Below, one piece after another: positions 33,501 to 46,989 of a stretch of DNA of 64,000 nt. The notes under the pieces are model-generated. The model saw nothing but the letters and a program-made list of their open reading frames with translations. It did no database searches and was not told where the DNA came from. The translations under genes were made by a program, and so were the position numbers. How positions within the stretch are numbered: position 1 is the first letter of the stretch; each line of letters begins with the position of its first letter. This DNA is from Drosophila persimilis (taxonomy: Eukaryota; Arthropoda; Insecta; Diptera; Drosophilidae): positions 19,928,001-19,992,000 of the forward strand of contig NW_020825289.1 in the NCBI RefSeq assembly GCF_003286085.1, written 5' to 3'.

Positions 33501-36500
33501 CTATTCCATGGGAGATTCGACAGAGGAGCTGCTGGTGCCCCGGCAGCCTGTTCGCCTAAGCAGGCGTATAGTTTATTCGCCAAGTCTTGGACCTCCGTTG
33601 ACTGCTCCGTGAGCCACGGCTGCAGGTAGAGATGTCGCATCTGGAGGTCTCCAGAGGCAGACGACTCATAGAGCATGTAGATGAAGTGGCGGCACACCTC
33701 CTTCAGATTGAGTTCACTCAAGTCCAGCGAAGCCATTCGATGGAAAAGCGCCGCGAGCTGCTGCTGCGGAAACTCAGTCTCCTCCAGGGATAATGCGCGG
33801 AGCAGCACTCTAAGAGCCACCGCCTGGAGTTTGATTAGCTTTAGGGAACTGAGATTTCCCGTGCTTATGATGGTATCGCTGAGGAGATCCTCCTCATTTC
33901 CCTCTGTTGACTCGCCCTTGTAGAGCTCCGTTCGGGCGAGTACCACTTCGCGCAGCTTGTTCTGGTAGAAGGAAAGTCCGTAGCCCATTAGATCCGTGCT
34001 GGCCGCGTACACATACACCTCCATGGCGGCCACGTAGATGGCCCGCTTCAGGTGGTAGCCGATGCGTCGATAGGCGGCGCTGAGGAAGGCCAACTGTGTC
34101 AGGTGCGAGATGGAGTATCCGTTGAACTCGGTCAGTCCGCTTATGGCGCGATGTATGTCCAGGATGCAATCAATGGCCTCCGTCTGGTGGACGCCCTGGC
34201 CGTGGACAAAGGCCCGCATGTCGTCCGTAGTGTATTCGTTCCGGCACAACGACAGCTCCACGCATCGATTGCGCATGGCCCGCGACAGCTCCCCATTCTT
34301 CGGGTCGATGGTGAGAAAGGCTCGGAAGTTCGGTGACTTTTCGACCACCTCAGCGGTGTCCTGGGCACTGATGCCCTTTTCGGCAATCAGTAGATTTCCA
34401 TTTGGCTCAAAGACCGGATTCAGGCGATCCAAAACAGCCGAGGAGCAGAGATTCACGTGCTCCAGCAACATGAATTGGCCACACTTCAGCGCTGTCACAA
34501 TGCGGGAGTCCACCCACTCGAAGGAGCCGCCTGTATTGAGCGATTCCGCACTCTTGATGTATCCCTGGAGCAACATGAACTGCGACCCGATCTCACCCAT
34601 CTGCTGGAACGACTCAACTTGGCAGCTCTGCGGTGTCGCCTCCAGCTTCTGAATGATCTGCCCGAGCGCATGAAGACGCACGCCGAAAAACTGCAGCTCA
34701 TCGGCCACGCTGCTGTGCTGCTGGGATTCTACTGAAAGGCATTCAATTCAATTCATTCATTCATTAGCCCAAAGTGGAGTCTTCCTCTCCCTTTGTCCAC
34801 TCACCTTCTGTCACCTTGGTCAGCATATTGTACCTGCTCCAGCAGCTCCATAATTGCTCCACGAAGTCTGTTTGTAGACGCTGCACGAATGCCTTCTGCA
34901 CTGAGGCGAAGACTAGAGTCTCCACTCGCTTGTAAATGGCTTCCAAATGTCGATTTAGATCGATCTATGAACAAAGGAAGGCGTTAGAAGAGACTTTTGA
35001 AAGCGGATTCCATTTGCATTTACCTGCTGGAAGCTGCCCGTGACAGAGTCATCGATGATGTCCGTATTGCACACCCGATTCGAGAGCACACACAGTGCGT
35101 CAATCAGCTTTGTTTTGCCACTGTCCGTGGCCCCGCAGAGCAGCAGAGGCTTCTCCATGTGCACCGTCTCGACAATTTGCTTGAGCAACTGTCGCTGACT
35201 CTGGAGCAGCAGGGGAGCAGTGTGCTCCTGCTGCTGCACAGCCATATCCATGTCTGGGCTGTCGTCCTGCTCTCGCTGCAGCACCACATCATTGAGATAC
35301 ACCCTGTCTGCCGTCCAGTAGAGAGCCACATCCTCGGCCACGGCATTCAGCTGATCGGCATCGCATTGGAACACACTCGCGAAGGCATTCCGTATGTAGA
35401 TCTTGTCCTGGTCACAGCGCATCCGCTGATAGTAGACCAGCTGCATGCGTTCATACAGCGTTAGAAGAAAGTCGCGAAAGGCGACCCGAAAGGTGGCTTG
35501 AGTCGCCGCCGGCTTGATGATGTAGCCCGTTTGCGGATTGTGAAGCAGGTCGCACCAGCGCAGGATATCGCGCAAATTGAACTCGTACGGTCCGCCCCTG
35601 TAGGCAAACTCCATGGTGGCCACACCTCCGTCCAGCTGCTCCGAAAAGCGCACCAGACGAGCGGCCAAATCGAAGGCTTTCCTCGATTCCTCCTCGGTTC
35701 GCTTGCCATTGTACAGGTCAAAGAGGTTGCCCTGGACAGGGTTCGCCTCCTGGTCCAAAAGCGAGTGGAAATGGCTGCCCAGCTGCTCAAAGTAGGCGCC
35801 GTACTTGACCTGAACCACATGCAGAAGATCCTCGGTGGTTAGCTTACGCAGGTAGACCTTGGTGAACCGATTGAGAAAGGATTGAGGCAAGCCCTTGCGT
35901 CCGCCGCCCTGCTTGAGGGGATTCTGACAGGCAAAGATGCGCGTGCTGCCAGCCAAATGGAAGCTCTTGTTCAGCTCAGGAATGTACACCTCGCCACGAT
36001 GATCCAACACAGCGTTGAGTCCTTCGAGCACCGATTGTGGCGCCAGATTCAGTTCATCGAGAAGTATCCAGGTATTGTGCGCCTTCAGAGCGGCCAAGAG
36101 GGGGCCATCGCGCCACACAAAGCTGCCAATGGCGGCCTTCGACGCCTCCTGTCTGCTGGACTCGAGTAAATTATCCTCGGCTGGCAGATCGGTGCCAAAG
36201 AGATCGGCCAGATCTGTGTGCTCACACAGATTGATGCGCACAATCTGATAGCCAATGGCCGCTGCGATGCTCTCCACAATCGATGTCTTGCCAACGCCCG
36301 GCGGCCCCTCCAGCAGCACGGGCTTCTGCAGTGACAGCGCCGACAGCAGACGGAATAGATTCTGCTTGGTGGTGGGGGCATCAAAGAAGAAGGGAGCATC
36401 CTGCTTGGCGGGCGATAAGCGCTCCTGGTTCACAGCAATGTAGAAGGGTCGCAGGCCAAAGCTAGCGGCGTCCATCTCCACTTGATCGCCCCGCTTCTGG

Positions 36501-39500
36501 GTCACATCCTCGAGGGTGAAGTGCTCGTCTAGGATCAGAGCAGCCTGCTTGATGGCCTCCTCGATGATACGTCGCTTCAGGTGCTCCACCTGGGCCTGGG
36601 GCTCGTGGAGCAGCATTTCCAGGGCATCCAGGAAGATGGTCTCCAGCCCAAAGATGGCCCGCTCGGCGAAGCTCAGGTGCCGATTGCTCGCAATGTAGTT
36701 GGCCCACGCGAGGATGTCGCGCACAGAGAACCTAAACTTGTCGTTCGATTGGCGCATGTGGAGGACTATTTCCACCAGGTACTCGGCCACTTTGCGGCTG
36801 GATCCGTTGTCCTGTCGCGACATGCAGTTGTGGGCGATCTCGATGAGGTCCGCCTTGTTGTCGGAGGGCAGGCACCAGATCTCGGTGAAGCGATTCCGGA
36901 GCGCGGGCGAGAGTTCCTTCTTGCCAAAGTCCCCGCCGGGATTCATGGTGGCCAGGAACTGGAAGCCCGCCTTGGCCTGCACCACAAAGTCCGAGGCCGA
37001 GTCGGAGTCGGGATTCACGCCCCCCTTCTCCGCCAGCAGGACAGTGCGCTCCGTCTCGAGTATGCAGTTGAGACGCTCCAGCACCGAGTCCTCGGCCAGC
37101 GATATCTCGTCGGCCATGAAGTAGGAGCCCTCCTGCATCGCGTAGATTAGCGGGCCGTCAGCCCACTCAAAGAGCTGCGTGCTATCCTGGCCGCGACAGG
37201 GTCGCAGACCGCCCAGAAAGTCCGCTCCCTCCGTGTGCATGTGACAGTTTAGTATCCGCAGCTGGACATCGGCTATGCTGGCCAGGAGCTGGCAGACAGT
37301 GGTCTTGCCACAGCCCGTAGGACCCACGAGCAGCACAGGCTCATCGAACTCCAGAGCCTTGGCCGTCAGGACGGCCATGCGCGTCATATTCCTCGTCCAC
37401 ACGATGTCGCCGCGCAGCTTGAAGTTGCGTATGGCCTGCAGGATGCGCCTGCTCACGGGGGAGCAGCTCTCGCTCGACGTTTGGATGTCGAAGAGCAACT
37501 GATGGTCGATGGTCTTCTTGAAGTTCGCGTACAGCGTCCGCTCGATCAACTGGTGCTCGTCGGAGGTCCGCACTTTCGCGGACAGCACCAGGTATCCCTC
37601 CTCGACGAGATGCTGATTCCAGTCGTATCGGGGATCATCGTGCAGCGACTTGTCCGCGTGCGTATATCGGTTGCCCCAGCGGAAGAGGTCGCGCAGTGTG
37701 AACACCTGCTTGGACGTGTTTTTGCGGTGGTGCTGCAGCTGCGTCATGCACTGGACCATCTTCCGGGCGTACGAGGGCGGGATGAGGCACCGCTTCTCGA
37801 GTATGGTTTCCAGTTCCACGCGTGGAATATCCGCAAAGTGCAGCTCAATGAAGCGGTTCTTAAAGGCACGCGAAAGGGTCTTGCGACCGCCATAGAGTCC
37901 CGGCGGATTCTGTGTGGCGAAAAGCATAAAATTCGGATGGGCTTTCACTAGTGTCTGCGTCTCGGCAATGTACAGCTCTCGATTGTCGTCCAGCACGCGA
38001 TTGAGCGCTTCCAGAATGTCGGTGGAGGCCAGATTCAGTTCGTCCAAGATGATCCAGAAACCCTGACGCATGGCCTGCACGAGGACACCCTCCTGGAAAG
38101 TGAGCTTGCCCTCCAGATCGGCCGCATAGGTGCCAATGTACTCCTGAAGGTCGGTGTGCTCGTGGTTGTTGATGCGCAGACAGCGATTGCCACTTCGGCG
38201 GGCCACGTAGTCGATAAGACTAGTCTTGCCGGCACTGGTGGGTCCCTGGAGCAGGATGGGCAGCTTTCCAATCGATATGATGCGCGCGAGATCCTGCAGA
38301 TTCTTTTGGACGCTCTCCGTGAGGATGTAGTGGGAGCAGGACTGCTGCTCCAGGCCCCCCAGCTGTATCCAGTAGCCCTCGAACTGTAGATAGTTCTCTC
38401 CCAATCGGGGCAACTGCTTGCTAAGCACGGCCTTGGCATTGCTCAGCAGGGCATTCCGAATGAGCAGCAGCACCACATGATGCGACTCCGGATCCAGCTG
38501 GGTGAGAAAACTCAGGCAGAAGCTCTCGTACAGATTCCGCTCAATGGAGCCGCACAGATTCCGAGCACAGATGCGCAGACTGCGGCACAGGGTGCGCAGA
38601 GAGTAGACGGGACGATTGCCCAGGCCATCGTTCAGCTGGAGCTCGGAGAGGCGACGCAGTGACTTGTAGAGCTGGACAATGCTGTGCACGGACTTCCGCT
38701 GGATGCCCGTGTTGGCCAAATAGTCACTCACCAGCAGACTGAGGTCCGCGTCCGTCGTCAGTTCGTCCACAAAGAATTCGGTAAATCGATTGCGTATGCC
38801 CACGGGCAGATCCTTCTTGCCAATGTCCGTGTTGGGGTTCATGCAGGCGAAGATGCGAAAGTCCGGATGCCGCTTGACGGGCGTGAAATCACCCCGCTCC
38901 AGCAGCACAACCGATCCCTCTGGCTCTAGGATGGTCGACAGGCATTCCAGGGTCTCGGCCGATGCCAAATTGATCTCGTCCAGCAGCACCCATTCGCCTT
39001 TGCTGATGCAGTTCACCAGGGAACCGGGTATGAAGGCAAACGAAATGTTAATGCTCTTGTCCAGCTGTGTCTGCAGCTTCTGCAGCTTCTCGCAAAGCGT
39101 GCGCCAACGCGGCACCATCTGGTGGCTCTTTAGATCCGTGTTCCTGAACACCTGATGGCACAGGCTGATCATCGTGCGTATGATGACACTGTGCCGGCCG
39201 CTGTTATAATGCGTGGCAAAGATCCGGAGGAACTGCATGTTCTTCTCGGCATTGAAGGTCTCGCAGAGCAAGTGCTCGAATTCGCAGCGCAGCGGCGACA
39301 GCACATAGTTGAGTTCGACGGGCTTGAATCCGCCCACGAGATCCGAGACATCCGACTGGTTGTTCATGTTCACGACGACCAGCTTGTGTTCAGTGCGCTC
39401 GGCCAGATACTGCACGGAGGAGGTCTTGCCCACACCCGTCTCCCCCACCAGCAGCACGGGCTCCGAGTGGCTCACACTGACGGCAATCCGTTCCAAGATG

Positions 39501-41961
39501 CAGCTGGCGAGACGTGTAAACGAGAAGGTGGCACGCTTGACGCTGGTCTGGCCGATGGCCCTCCTGGTCTGCTCGGTTAGTTTCTGTCGCTTCAGGTCTT
39601 GCTCTGAGAGCTGCTCCCCATTCTCATTATTGGACAGCAGCTCGGACTTGGCCAGAAGACTGGCACGTCCGATCTTGATAATCTCCAGTCCAAAATCCAC
39701 ATCCGGTTTGTATTCATTGGCGAAATGCTCGCATCTGGAGCGAATGATGCCCAACTTGGCGCCGATGCTCGTGATCAGCGTGATCTTCTCCCTGCTCTGC
39801 GGCAGATACGAACAGAATACATCGACGGCATTCTGGAACACAAAGTAGGCACACTCGGCGCTGGTCACCGAGAACTGGGCATTCGAACGCTGGCACAGCT
39901 TGACCAGATCCCGGGTCGAGACCAGGCGGCCCGAGTTGGGACTGGATGAGAGTGTGACCTGCTCAAAGGGCAGCGCCACGTACTTCTCCGTGTTGTCCGC
40001 CTTGTCGTTCGATTCCTGCTGACGCAGATTGTCGGCGGCCATGTGATTGCCACTGGAGAAGGTAAGGAACACGTCCACCACTCGATTGGCGACGGTCGCC
40101 AGCTTGGGATAGTTTGTGCTGACCACCTTGCACAGCTCGTTGCGGGAGAGCGGCAGAACGTTGATCGTATACAGATATTTATCCAGCAGCGAATAGAGCG
40201 ATTTCTGTCCCGAATTGCTGGCCGATTTGTTGGTCCTAAAACAGAGAAAATGTTTAGGATAAAGATGCTTTGAATGCTCCATAGACTCTTACCGCACTGT
40301 GACAAACAATTGGAAACCTGGCTCAATCTTCACAGAGTCGCGAAAGCCGGGAACGCTCAGGCACTGCCTCTCCAGCAAACTGCTCAGAATTGTGTAGGTG
40401 TCTTGGGTGGCGGCATCCAGATCCTCCAGCAACAGCCAGTAGCCATGCATGACAGCCTAAAAGTGCAAATAATCATTCATATAATAGAACCCTCGTTCAG
40501 TTTAATCAATTCCTTCTCACCTGCGTGAGGACACCAGGAAGCCAAACGAATTCCCCAGGCACATCTGTGCAGCGATATTGGCCCAATAGCATTTTGCTGT
40601 CGGTCTGGTCGCCCAGCTGTATCCGTAGAAAGCCATGCTTTTGCGACATTTCACCCAGATCCAGCAATGCCTGGTCGATGGGAAGGTCCTCCTCCAGTTT
40701 CCGCTTCTTTTCTTTCCCCTTTTTTCCTTTTTTTGGTGTCAACAACTTGTCCTCCTCTTCAGCCTTTCGCAGCGCCTTTTCGCGAGTTTCAATCTCCTTG
40801 GGCTTGGGGCAAATGCGTCCCGTCTTGCGGGCCAGATACTCAATAAGCGTCGTCTTGCCACAGCCCACAGGACCGGATAGGCAAATCGTCTTGGCCGCTG
40901 CGACACCAAGGGCAATGCTCCGTAGATTTACAACCGTCGAATCCACTTTTACAATGCGATCGTAGCAGCCGTCAGTGCTGCCATAGAATTCCTGATTCTT
41001 CTTGTTGAATGTCGGCAAGAGTACGCCCTCAATGTTGGTCACACTCTGGTTGGGGCTCAGGCTCAGCATCTGTTCAGGCGTTTCGTCTTCGTTAGAATAG
41101 CAGCAGCCCTCGGCCTGCCTGGCTACGGCCCATGACTGTTCCTTCTCGCGTTCAAATCGGAGCTGTGCTTCTGTGGATATCATGGCATTTTGGGCATTTA
41201 GCTGTGTGGGGCTCATTTTCGTGAGCATGGCCATGATGTAGTTGCAGTAGAGTTGTATCATCGGGCAGGGGGTCTCGAGGTGCGAGTAGGTGGCAATGAA
41301 GCCGGACCAGTCCCACAACTCACGGAAGTAGGACGTGTCACTTCGCAGCAACTGGTAGCAACATTTCAAGAGCTCCAGTTCATCTAACTTTTGGCTGGCC
41401 TTTGCGTTCTTTGCCCTTTTGCTGGGGACACTGCTGGAATTACTTTGGCTTTTCTCGAACGGTGCTGGCTTGTTGTGGAAGTAGCTCTTTGCAAACCTAT
41501 ACGGATGTCAGAGGGAATGTGTGCTTTTGAAACTGGTCATCCGATACAGGGACCTCTACTCACCTCTGCGCATCCACAGAGAAGTCCATTAGCTTTGACA
41601 GGGCGATGCACTCCTTATGATATTGATGGATATCGTCTCCAGCCGAGTCCCATCGCAGGGCCATGCTAAGAAGTAGCAACAGCTGCTCCTCAAAGCTCAC
41701 TGCCAAGGGAACGGTGTAGGTCGGACACGCAAGTTGCTCGCTGAGACTGCAGAACAGACGTTCCACGTCTTGAGGCACATATTTCTAAAGTAGAGCAAAG
41801 GTTTGTAAAGTTTGTTTTTTATTAAAATATGATCATACACTTACCTTCTTTCTGATGAACTTCTGTACATTTTGAATAAACAAATTGTCTTGGGGCTCGT
41901 TGGCAGTCAACTGCAGAAGTCGCTGTGCACAGAATCGTAGCTTGCTGGCATTTACCTCCAT
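24545..41961 (-). CDS. Midasin (MDN1/Rea1), ribosome-assembly AAA ATPase
   Basis: A giant dynein-like ATPase of the nucleus and nucleolus that removes assembly factors from pre-60S ribosomes. Thirteen exons give 5,556 aa: 41961-41845, 41784-41564, 41496-40521, 40456-40293, 40235-35024, 34964-34805, 34731-32888, 32833-26423, 26349-26223, 26163-25692, 25629-25524, 25463-24780, 24721-24545. Six Walker A motifs follow in order: GPVGCGKTT (about 321), GETGVGKTS (757), GPTSAGKTS (about 1160), GPTGCGKTT (about 1465), GPPGVGKTS (about 1805) and GATDSGKTK (about 2195). Then come a long helical linker, a D/E-rich domain coded by about 25.7-27.7 kb, and a C-terminal MIDAS domain with DDSKS (about 5358). 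Intron 9 is GC-AG. I recall the D. melanogaster homolog as CG13185. Confidence 0.96.
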
Positions 41962-42350
41962 TGCCTTGGTAGCCGGTCAACTGTATTCGGATACTGTTAT
42001 TTCTTTCGAGCTACTTTTAACTGCTTTCGAATTAATTTCAGAGCTCAGACCCGGGAATGAACAAGCAACACACGCGAATTTGAAACACGTGCAGCGCACC
42101 TTGCAATGGTTGCCACACCGTTCATTGCGAACATCTGTGTGCGGCAGTCTGGCAACCATCCGGTTTGTTTACGTTTGGCATCCCCAAAACCGGCGTTGCG
42201 CCAAATTGTTGTGAGTGTAGTGGGAAGCACAGTAGAGCCTCGAAAATAATTGCTGAACCAGTGTGATTTGTAAAAGTTAAAAGCCTGTTTACACAACACA
42301 TTGCAACCTTGAACGATTAACGAAAGTTGTATATTGGAAGAAACATTAAT
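41962..42350. promoter_or_regulatory. Bidirectional promoter region, midasin/cuff
   Basis: About 390 bp between two divergent start codons. It includes TGGTTGCCACACC and, on the other side, CCAGTGTGATT (near 42255), which resembles the reverse of the housekeeping Motif 1 (GGTCACACT). No TATA box seen. Confidence 0.45.
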
Positions 42351-43762
42351 ATGTTTGCAAGTATGCGTATAGTATTTAACGATGCCACTTTTTTTTGTTA
42401 AGCAACGGTAAAACCAATTTTAGGAAAATTAAATCTTGCGTTTTCAGATGAATCCATGATGATTTCTGATGAAATATTATTAAATATAAAACCTCACGTT
42501 ATTACCAAAGCGGACCGATGTGACTTTCCAGAATTTTCTAAGCCAGTGGCTCACGGCGGCTTCAGCTTATCGCCATATGGAAAATTTGAGAACAATGCAA
42601 ATCGCTTGCGCTACGTAGTCGTTCCAAAAATGGACAAATTCCAAGTGCACCTGGGGGACTCTGAGCCGAGTCCTCCGCGAAGTTTACTCTTATCGCAGCC
42701 AGGCTTGGACAACATACTATTGTACATGGAGAGCACTGGGACATCCCATCTAAGCGCCAAACTGGAGGTGGAAGTCAGTTACGACATTGTGTGCACCACC
42801 GAAGTTCTTGAACTAATCTTGAGGACTCCCTACGAAATGAAGGAGAACTGGACCCTCGCCGTGACCAAGTATCGAAACACGATTTACATCAGCCCCGTGG
42901 TTCCTGAGGATCTAAAAACTTCTCCTATGAAGGAACTGAATGCTGATTGGCTCGCAAAGCTTCGTAGGCACTTCCTATCCGGTAGGGCATTGGATTAACC
43001 ATCCAATATTACTATTTAGTATTTATTTTTTTTTCAGAGAATGCAAATGCAATGCCGAAACCATGCGACCCAATGGAACCGACTGGACAATACAACGGAG
43101 TGTTTTCCTTCAGCATAAATGGCACACGTTTTATTTTCGATTCACCAATTCTGGCCGAAGGTTTTTGCACAGGAAGTGACAGAAGGTAAGTACGGGAATG
43201 TACATTTAAAATCGGTTTAAATTTATTTGCTCTTATTCGCCTGCTAGTTCAAATTTAGTCTTTACGGAGCTGCAGTTTCGCCAAGACAGTATGAGCGTGG
43301 ATGAATGGGCTACGCACAACCGTTGCGACGCCCTCAAGTGGTGGTCCAAGTGTTTTCTGGTGGGCATCGAAAACATTTACGTTGCTAATGTTAACCGTCA
43401 CACCATCGCGCACACCATTAACAAGCTATCTGTGCGCCAACTTTGGAAGGACTGCGTTAGTACATATATACAATATGCTCCGATTGAAATAACACTTTAA
43501 TTTGTTTGCGCAGGAAAAAGCCTGGTCACCGCATGTCTGTGTCAATTTCCTACTGCGGCTGGTGGACCAGATTCGCGGCTTTATGTCGGTAGTCGACTGC
43601 CCCAGGACCGTGTATCTGTTGAAGTTTGATGCTAGCCGGGGGGAGATCTCGTACACATCGTATCTTGGCAGGAACCTGTATACCTTCATTCCCGATTGGT
43701 TTCGCATCATGTTGGACGAGCGCATGGAGGACTTTACCCCCACAACACTTCATAAGAACTAA
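42351..43762 (+). CDS. cuff: Cutoff, Rai1/DXO-like piRNA factor
   Basis: Germline nuclear protein of the Rhino-Deadlock-Cutoff complex, which protects and licenses transcripts of piRNA clusters. Exons 42351-42360 (10 nt), 42448-42981, 43038-43185, 43248-43455 and 43514-43762 give 382 aa, near the expected length. If the micro-exon is wrong, translation could start at 42456. DXO/Rai1 features visible are GGFSLSPYGKFENNANRLRYVVVP near the N-terminus, CDALKWWSKCFLVGIENI and WSPHVCVNFLLRLVDQIRGF. The catalytic E-h-K motif of active family members appears as TELQF, with Gln for Lys, fitting a protein without nuclease activity. Assignment also rests on cuff being the midasin neighbour in my recollection. 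Confidence 0.88.
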
Positions 43763-44020
43763 AGAAAATAATTTTTCATTTCATTGTTGAGTAGATAAAT
43801 GAAGTTTTAAGTTTATTGTGACATCTTCATGGGGTTGGGTTTGTGTTCATCTGCGTTATCATCATCACTACTATATATAATTTAATACAATTTTTGTCCC
43901 ATCAAGAATTTGAAGAGAATGCATTCGACTTTTACAAAAATATGGAAATGCTAGTTACACCGCCACTACACCACATTAACGACGCAGTCAGCAGTAAGAG
44001 TTAAGATTAGAGCCTGGAGC

Positions 44021-46384
44021 TTAGAGCTCGGTCTTCTTGGGCCTTCCGTCACGGTCGAAGCTCTTCAGTTCTGTGGTCGCCTCCTTGGCAATGTATTTGA
44101 TGAAATCATCGACCTCGCGACCCCCGTTGTAGCTTACGGGGTTATTCTTCGAGTCCTTGGGGAGCCAGAAGAGTGTGGGGAATCCACGCACATTGAACTC
44201 TGGTGGCACATCGTTGGCCGTGGCATCCATTTTGACAATGACCACATCCTCGTCTTGCAGTTTCTCGGCCAGCTCCTCGTAGATGGGAGTCAACTTCTTG
44301 CAGTGGCCGCACCATGGGGCGTAGAACTCAATGAGCGTGTCCTTGCCGTTGTTGATCACCAGATCGTCAAAGTTCTTAGCTACAGCCACCTTGACCGGAG
44401 TATCGTTCGACTCTGGGACGGGCTCGCTCTTGACATATGGCTCCAGTTCGTCGGCCAGCAGCTTCTCAACAAAATCTTGTAGGTTCTCCACGGAGAACTC
44501 GTCCTTCAGAGAGTACTTGAGATTCTTGGCATCACGGGCCAAAACGATGGGCTTGTCGCCAACAAAATCGTAGCCGTATTCGTTCAATTCGTGCTGGAAA
44601 TCGTCCTTGGAGCTGATGGCAAAGCTAATTTGGCCGGCAAATTCCTTGGCCACCTTCAGGACACGGTTGCGCCAGTAGTTGGTGCCCTTGGGATTCTTCT
44701 GGTAGTCGACGCTGTAGTAGGCGGTGATCAGGGGGTTCTGGAAGTCCCGTGAAGTTTCCTGGGTACGATGACCAACCAAGCCATGGCTGCATAGATTGAA
44801 CGAACGTAAATTAAGAGTGTGCTTGGGGGAGGATATAGAAAAGAGATCACTTACTAATTCTCCTTGATGAAGGTGGTCAGGTCGGACTCAGTGCTTCCCT
44901 CAAACTTGATTGTGGAAGCCTCAAACTTGTTGCTCAAATGTGGAGCACGGATCAGCACAATCTTATCGCTGTACGGAAGACAAGAGCCATCGAATACTTT
45001 GCTTATTTGTGATAAGGGACAAAACTTAATAGCTATTTTTTATTGCCTGAGGCGTAACAAATTGTATTAAGTATAATAAACGCATTTGCAGTCTTGAGAT
45101 GGCATCACTTACGTTTCACCATTCTTCTTCAATACCTCCTCGTCGCTGCTGTGGCCAAAGCGATACTTCTCGCGGTTCTTGTCGGCAAACTTGAGGAAGA
45201 TCTTCGCCAGCTTGGAGTCAATGTCTTCAAAGCTACCAAAGATTGAGGTCTCCTTGGTGTCCAGGAACTTGGCGAGCTCCTCCACAGAGCGCACATTCTT
45301 AGAGGCAGGTCCAACCTGAGCGCGCATGTATTTCGCAATGCCGATGGCCTCACGTGGTCCGCTGTAGTCCTGCGACACTTCATCCTGACGGAATATTTTC
45401 AGTGTGGGATAGCCGCTCACTGAGTACTTGCTGCAGGTCTCCTTGCCAGCCTCGGTACAGTCAACCTTGGCCAGCTTAATTGGTGGATCATCATCCTTGA
45501 CGAGCTCAGCCGCCTTGGCATACTCAGGCTTGAGGCGCTTGCAGTGGCCGCACCTATAAGAACAGAAAAAGTCTATTAGGACACGTCACAGTCTTTTCTC
45601 GAACAAATTTAGCTAGTTCATCATTTTTATCACGACAACAGGAAGACATGTTACCCAAAAAGTCGAATAGTTTGTAATTATAGCATGGGGTGCGTATACT
45701 TATCAGTTGGGTTGCCTTATCATGCACTCTTATTGCTAACAACGTCTAATTAAACTGCTTATGTTCCAGAGCTGATAAGCCCAACGATGCGGGGATTAAA
45801 TGTAATTTAAAAACTCTTTCACTGCTCTCCGGGGAGATGGAAATCGGCCACCGGCCACCGGCCGGCAAGCCCACATACAAAAACCCGTATGCACTCGTAT
45901 CTGGAAATGATAGCTTTGAAGTTTTCTCCTAATAATCTACTCACACTCATACGCTAACAAAGAGATAGTTGTATTGACACATTCGCTGGTTGAAGCTGCC
46001 TGCCCTCTACCCTACGTCTCTTAAAATGGCCGCTCTGATACCGACTTTGTAGTCGCTGATTTTTTTTTTTCTTCTGTTTCGACCCTCTTCTTAACGCTGA
46101 CGTGTACTTTTGATTCGATTCACCGCAGCGCAATTTAATTAAAAAGCAGACGCAACAAGCTGATTAAGGTAATTGCACTCCCGACCTGCCACGCCCGCTC
46201 CCCTTACCCCACACACACGCACTTACCAGGGGGCATAGAACATAACCAATGTCGTCTCCTGCTGCTTCAGTGTGGATGCAAAGTTGTCGTCCCCCAGGTC
46301 CAGGACGTCACTCTCGGCGGCTAATGTAGTGGCAATGTAGCCGAAAATTAGCACGGCAGCTGCCAGACACCGCATTTTAATCAT
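44021..46384 (-). CDS. ERp60: ERp60/PDIA3-type protein disulfide isomerase
   Basis: ER-lumen thiol oxidoreductase that forms and reshuffles disulfides in secretory glycoproteins. Four exons (46384-46227, 45553-45113, 44968-44855, 44786-44021) give 492 aa. The signal peptide is MIKMRCLAAAVLIFGYIATTLA; an in-frame second ATG (residue 4) is also possible. The a domain has FYAPWCGHCKRLKPEY (CGHC about 54-57), then the b and b' thioredoxin folds without cysteines, and the a' domain has FYAPWCGHCKKLTPIYEEL (CGHC about 397-400). The C-terminus is KKTEL, an ER-retrieval variant of KDEL. A TATAAAG box lies at 46498-46492 and a CGACGTGG element at 46534-46527. Poly(A) signal AATAAA at 43817-43812; convergent with cuff. 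Confidence 0.96.
45554..46226 (-). other. ERp60 intron 1
   Basis: A 673-bp intron, much larger than the others in this gene. No coding frame seen. Long first introns in Drosophila often hold enhancers, but nothing specific is recognised. Confidence 0.6.
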
Positions 46385-46491
46385 GTTTAGTCAGTACTAC
46401 AATCTGAAGCAAATATATTTCTCGACTCGGCAACTGCCTGCTGCGACTAGACTAACTGTGCTATGTAGCCGTGTACTAGACCGGTAAATTT

Positions 46492-46534
46492 CTTTATAGC
46501 GATTGATTTTGCCTTCCCGTCGGTCGCCACGTCG
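46492..46534 (-). promoter_or_regulatory. ERp60 promoter: TATA box and UPR-like element
   Basis: TATAAAG at 46498-46492, about 108 bp before the ATG. On the same strand CGACGTGG at 46534-46527 differs by one base from the XBP1/ATF6-bound UPRE core TGACGTGG. This fits an ER-chaperone gene induced by the unfolded protein response. Function is inferred. Confidence 0.55.
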
Positions 46535-46989
46535 CTATTCGTTACTTTATTGACTGTGTGACCAATAGCAAAGAAAGGCAGTGCTGAATATACCGAAAGG
46601 TTCAGCGCTTATTTCGCAATGCGCGGAAATCCTGACATTTGTTAATTAAACTTAATTGTGCCGGCATATGGACAAAATTCAGATTGACTTAACAAAAGCG
46701 ATTAGTTTCACCGTCTAAAACAGCACAAAACAATAATTTAGTAACAAGTTAAGGGTACTTTTTGGTATTTTTTTGCGTTTCCGGTCGGCGTTGACATGCC
46801 GGCCTGCGGGTATTTTAATATTCCACCGAAAATAATGAACATTTAATAATCTTGGCGCAGTTCAGGTCAAAGATATCGTCAATGTTGGCATGGATCTACA
46901 AGAAGAATTTACAATCTTTGATATTTAACGTCATTTACCTCAAGTAGTTCAATTATTTCAACAGAGGGGGCTTAAGTGGGCTAAGCTCG
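46535..46989. other. Intergenic between ERp60 and eEF1alpha1
   Basis: AT-rich DNA without coding frames. The far part may be a degenerate extension of repeat R4. Confidence 0.45.
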
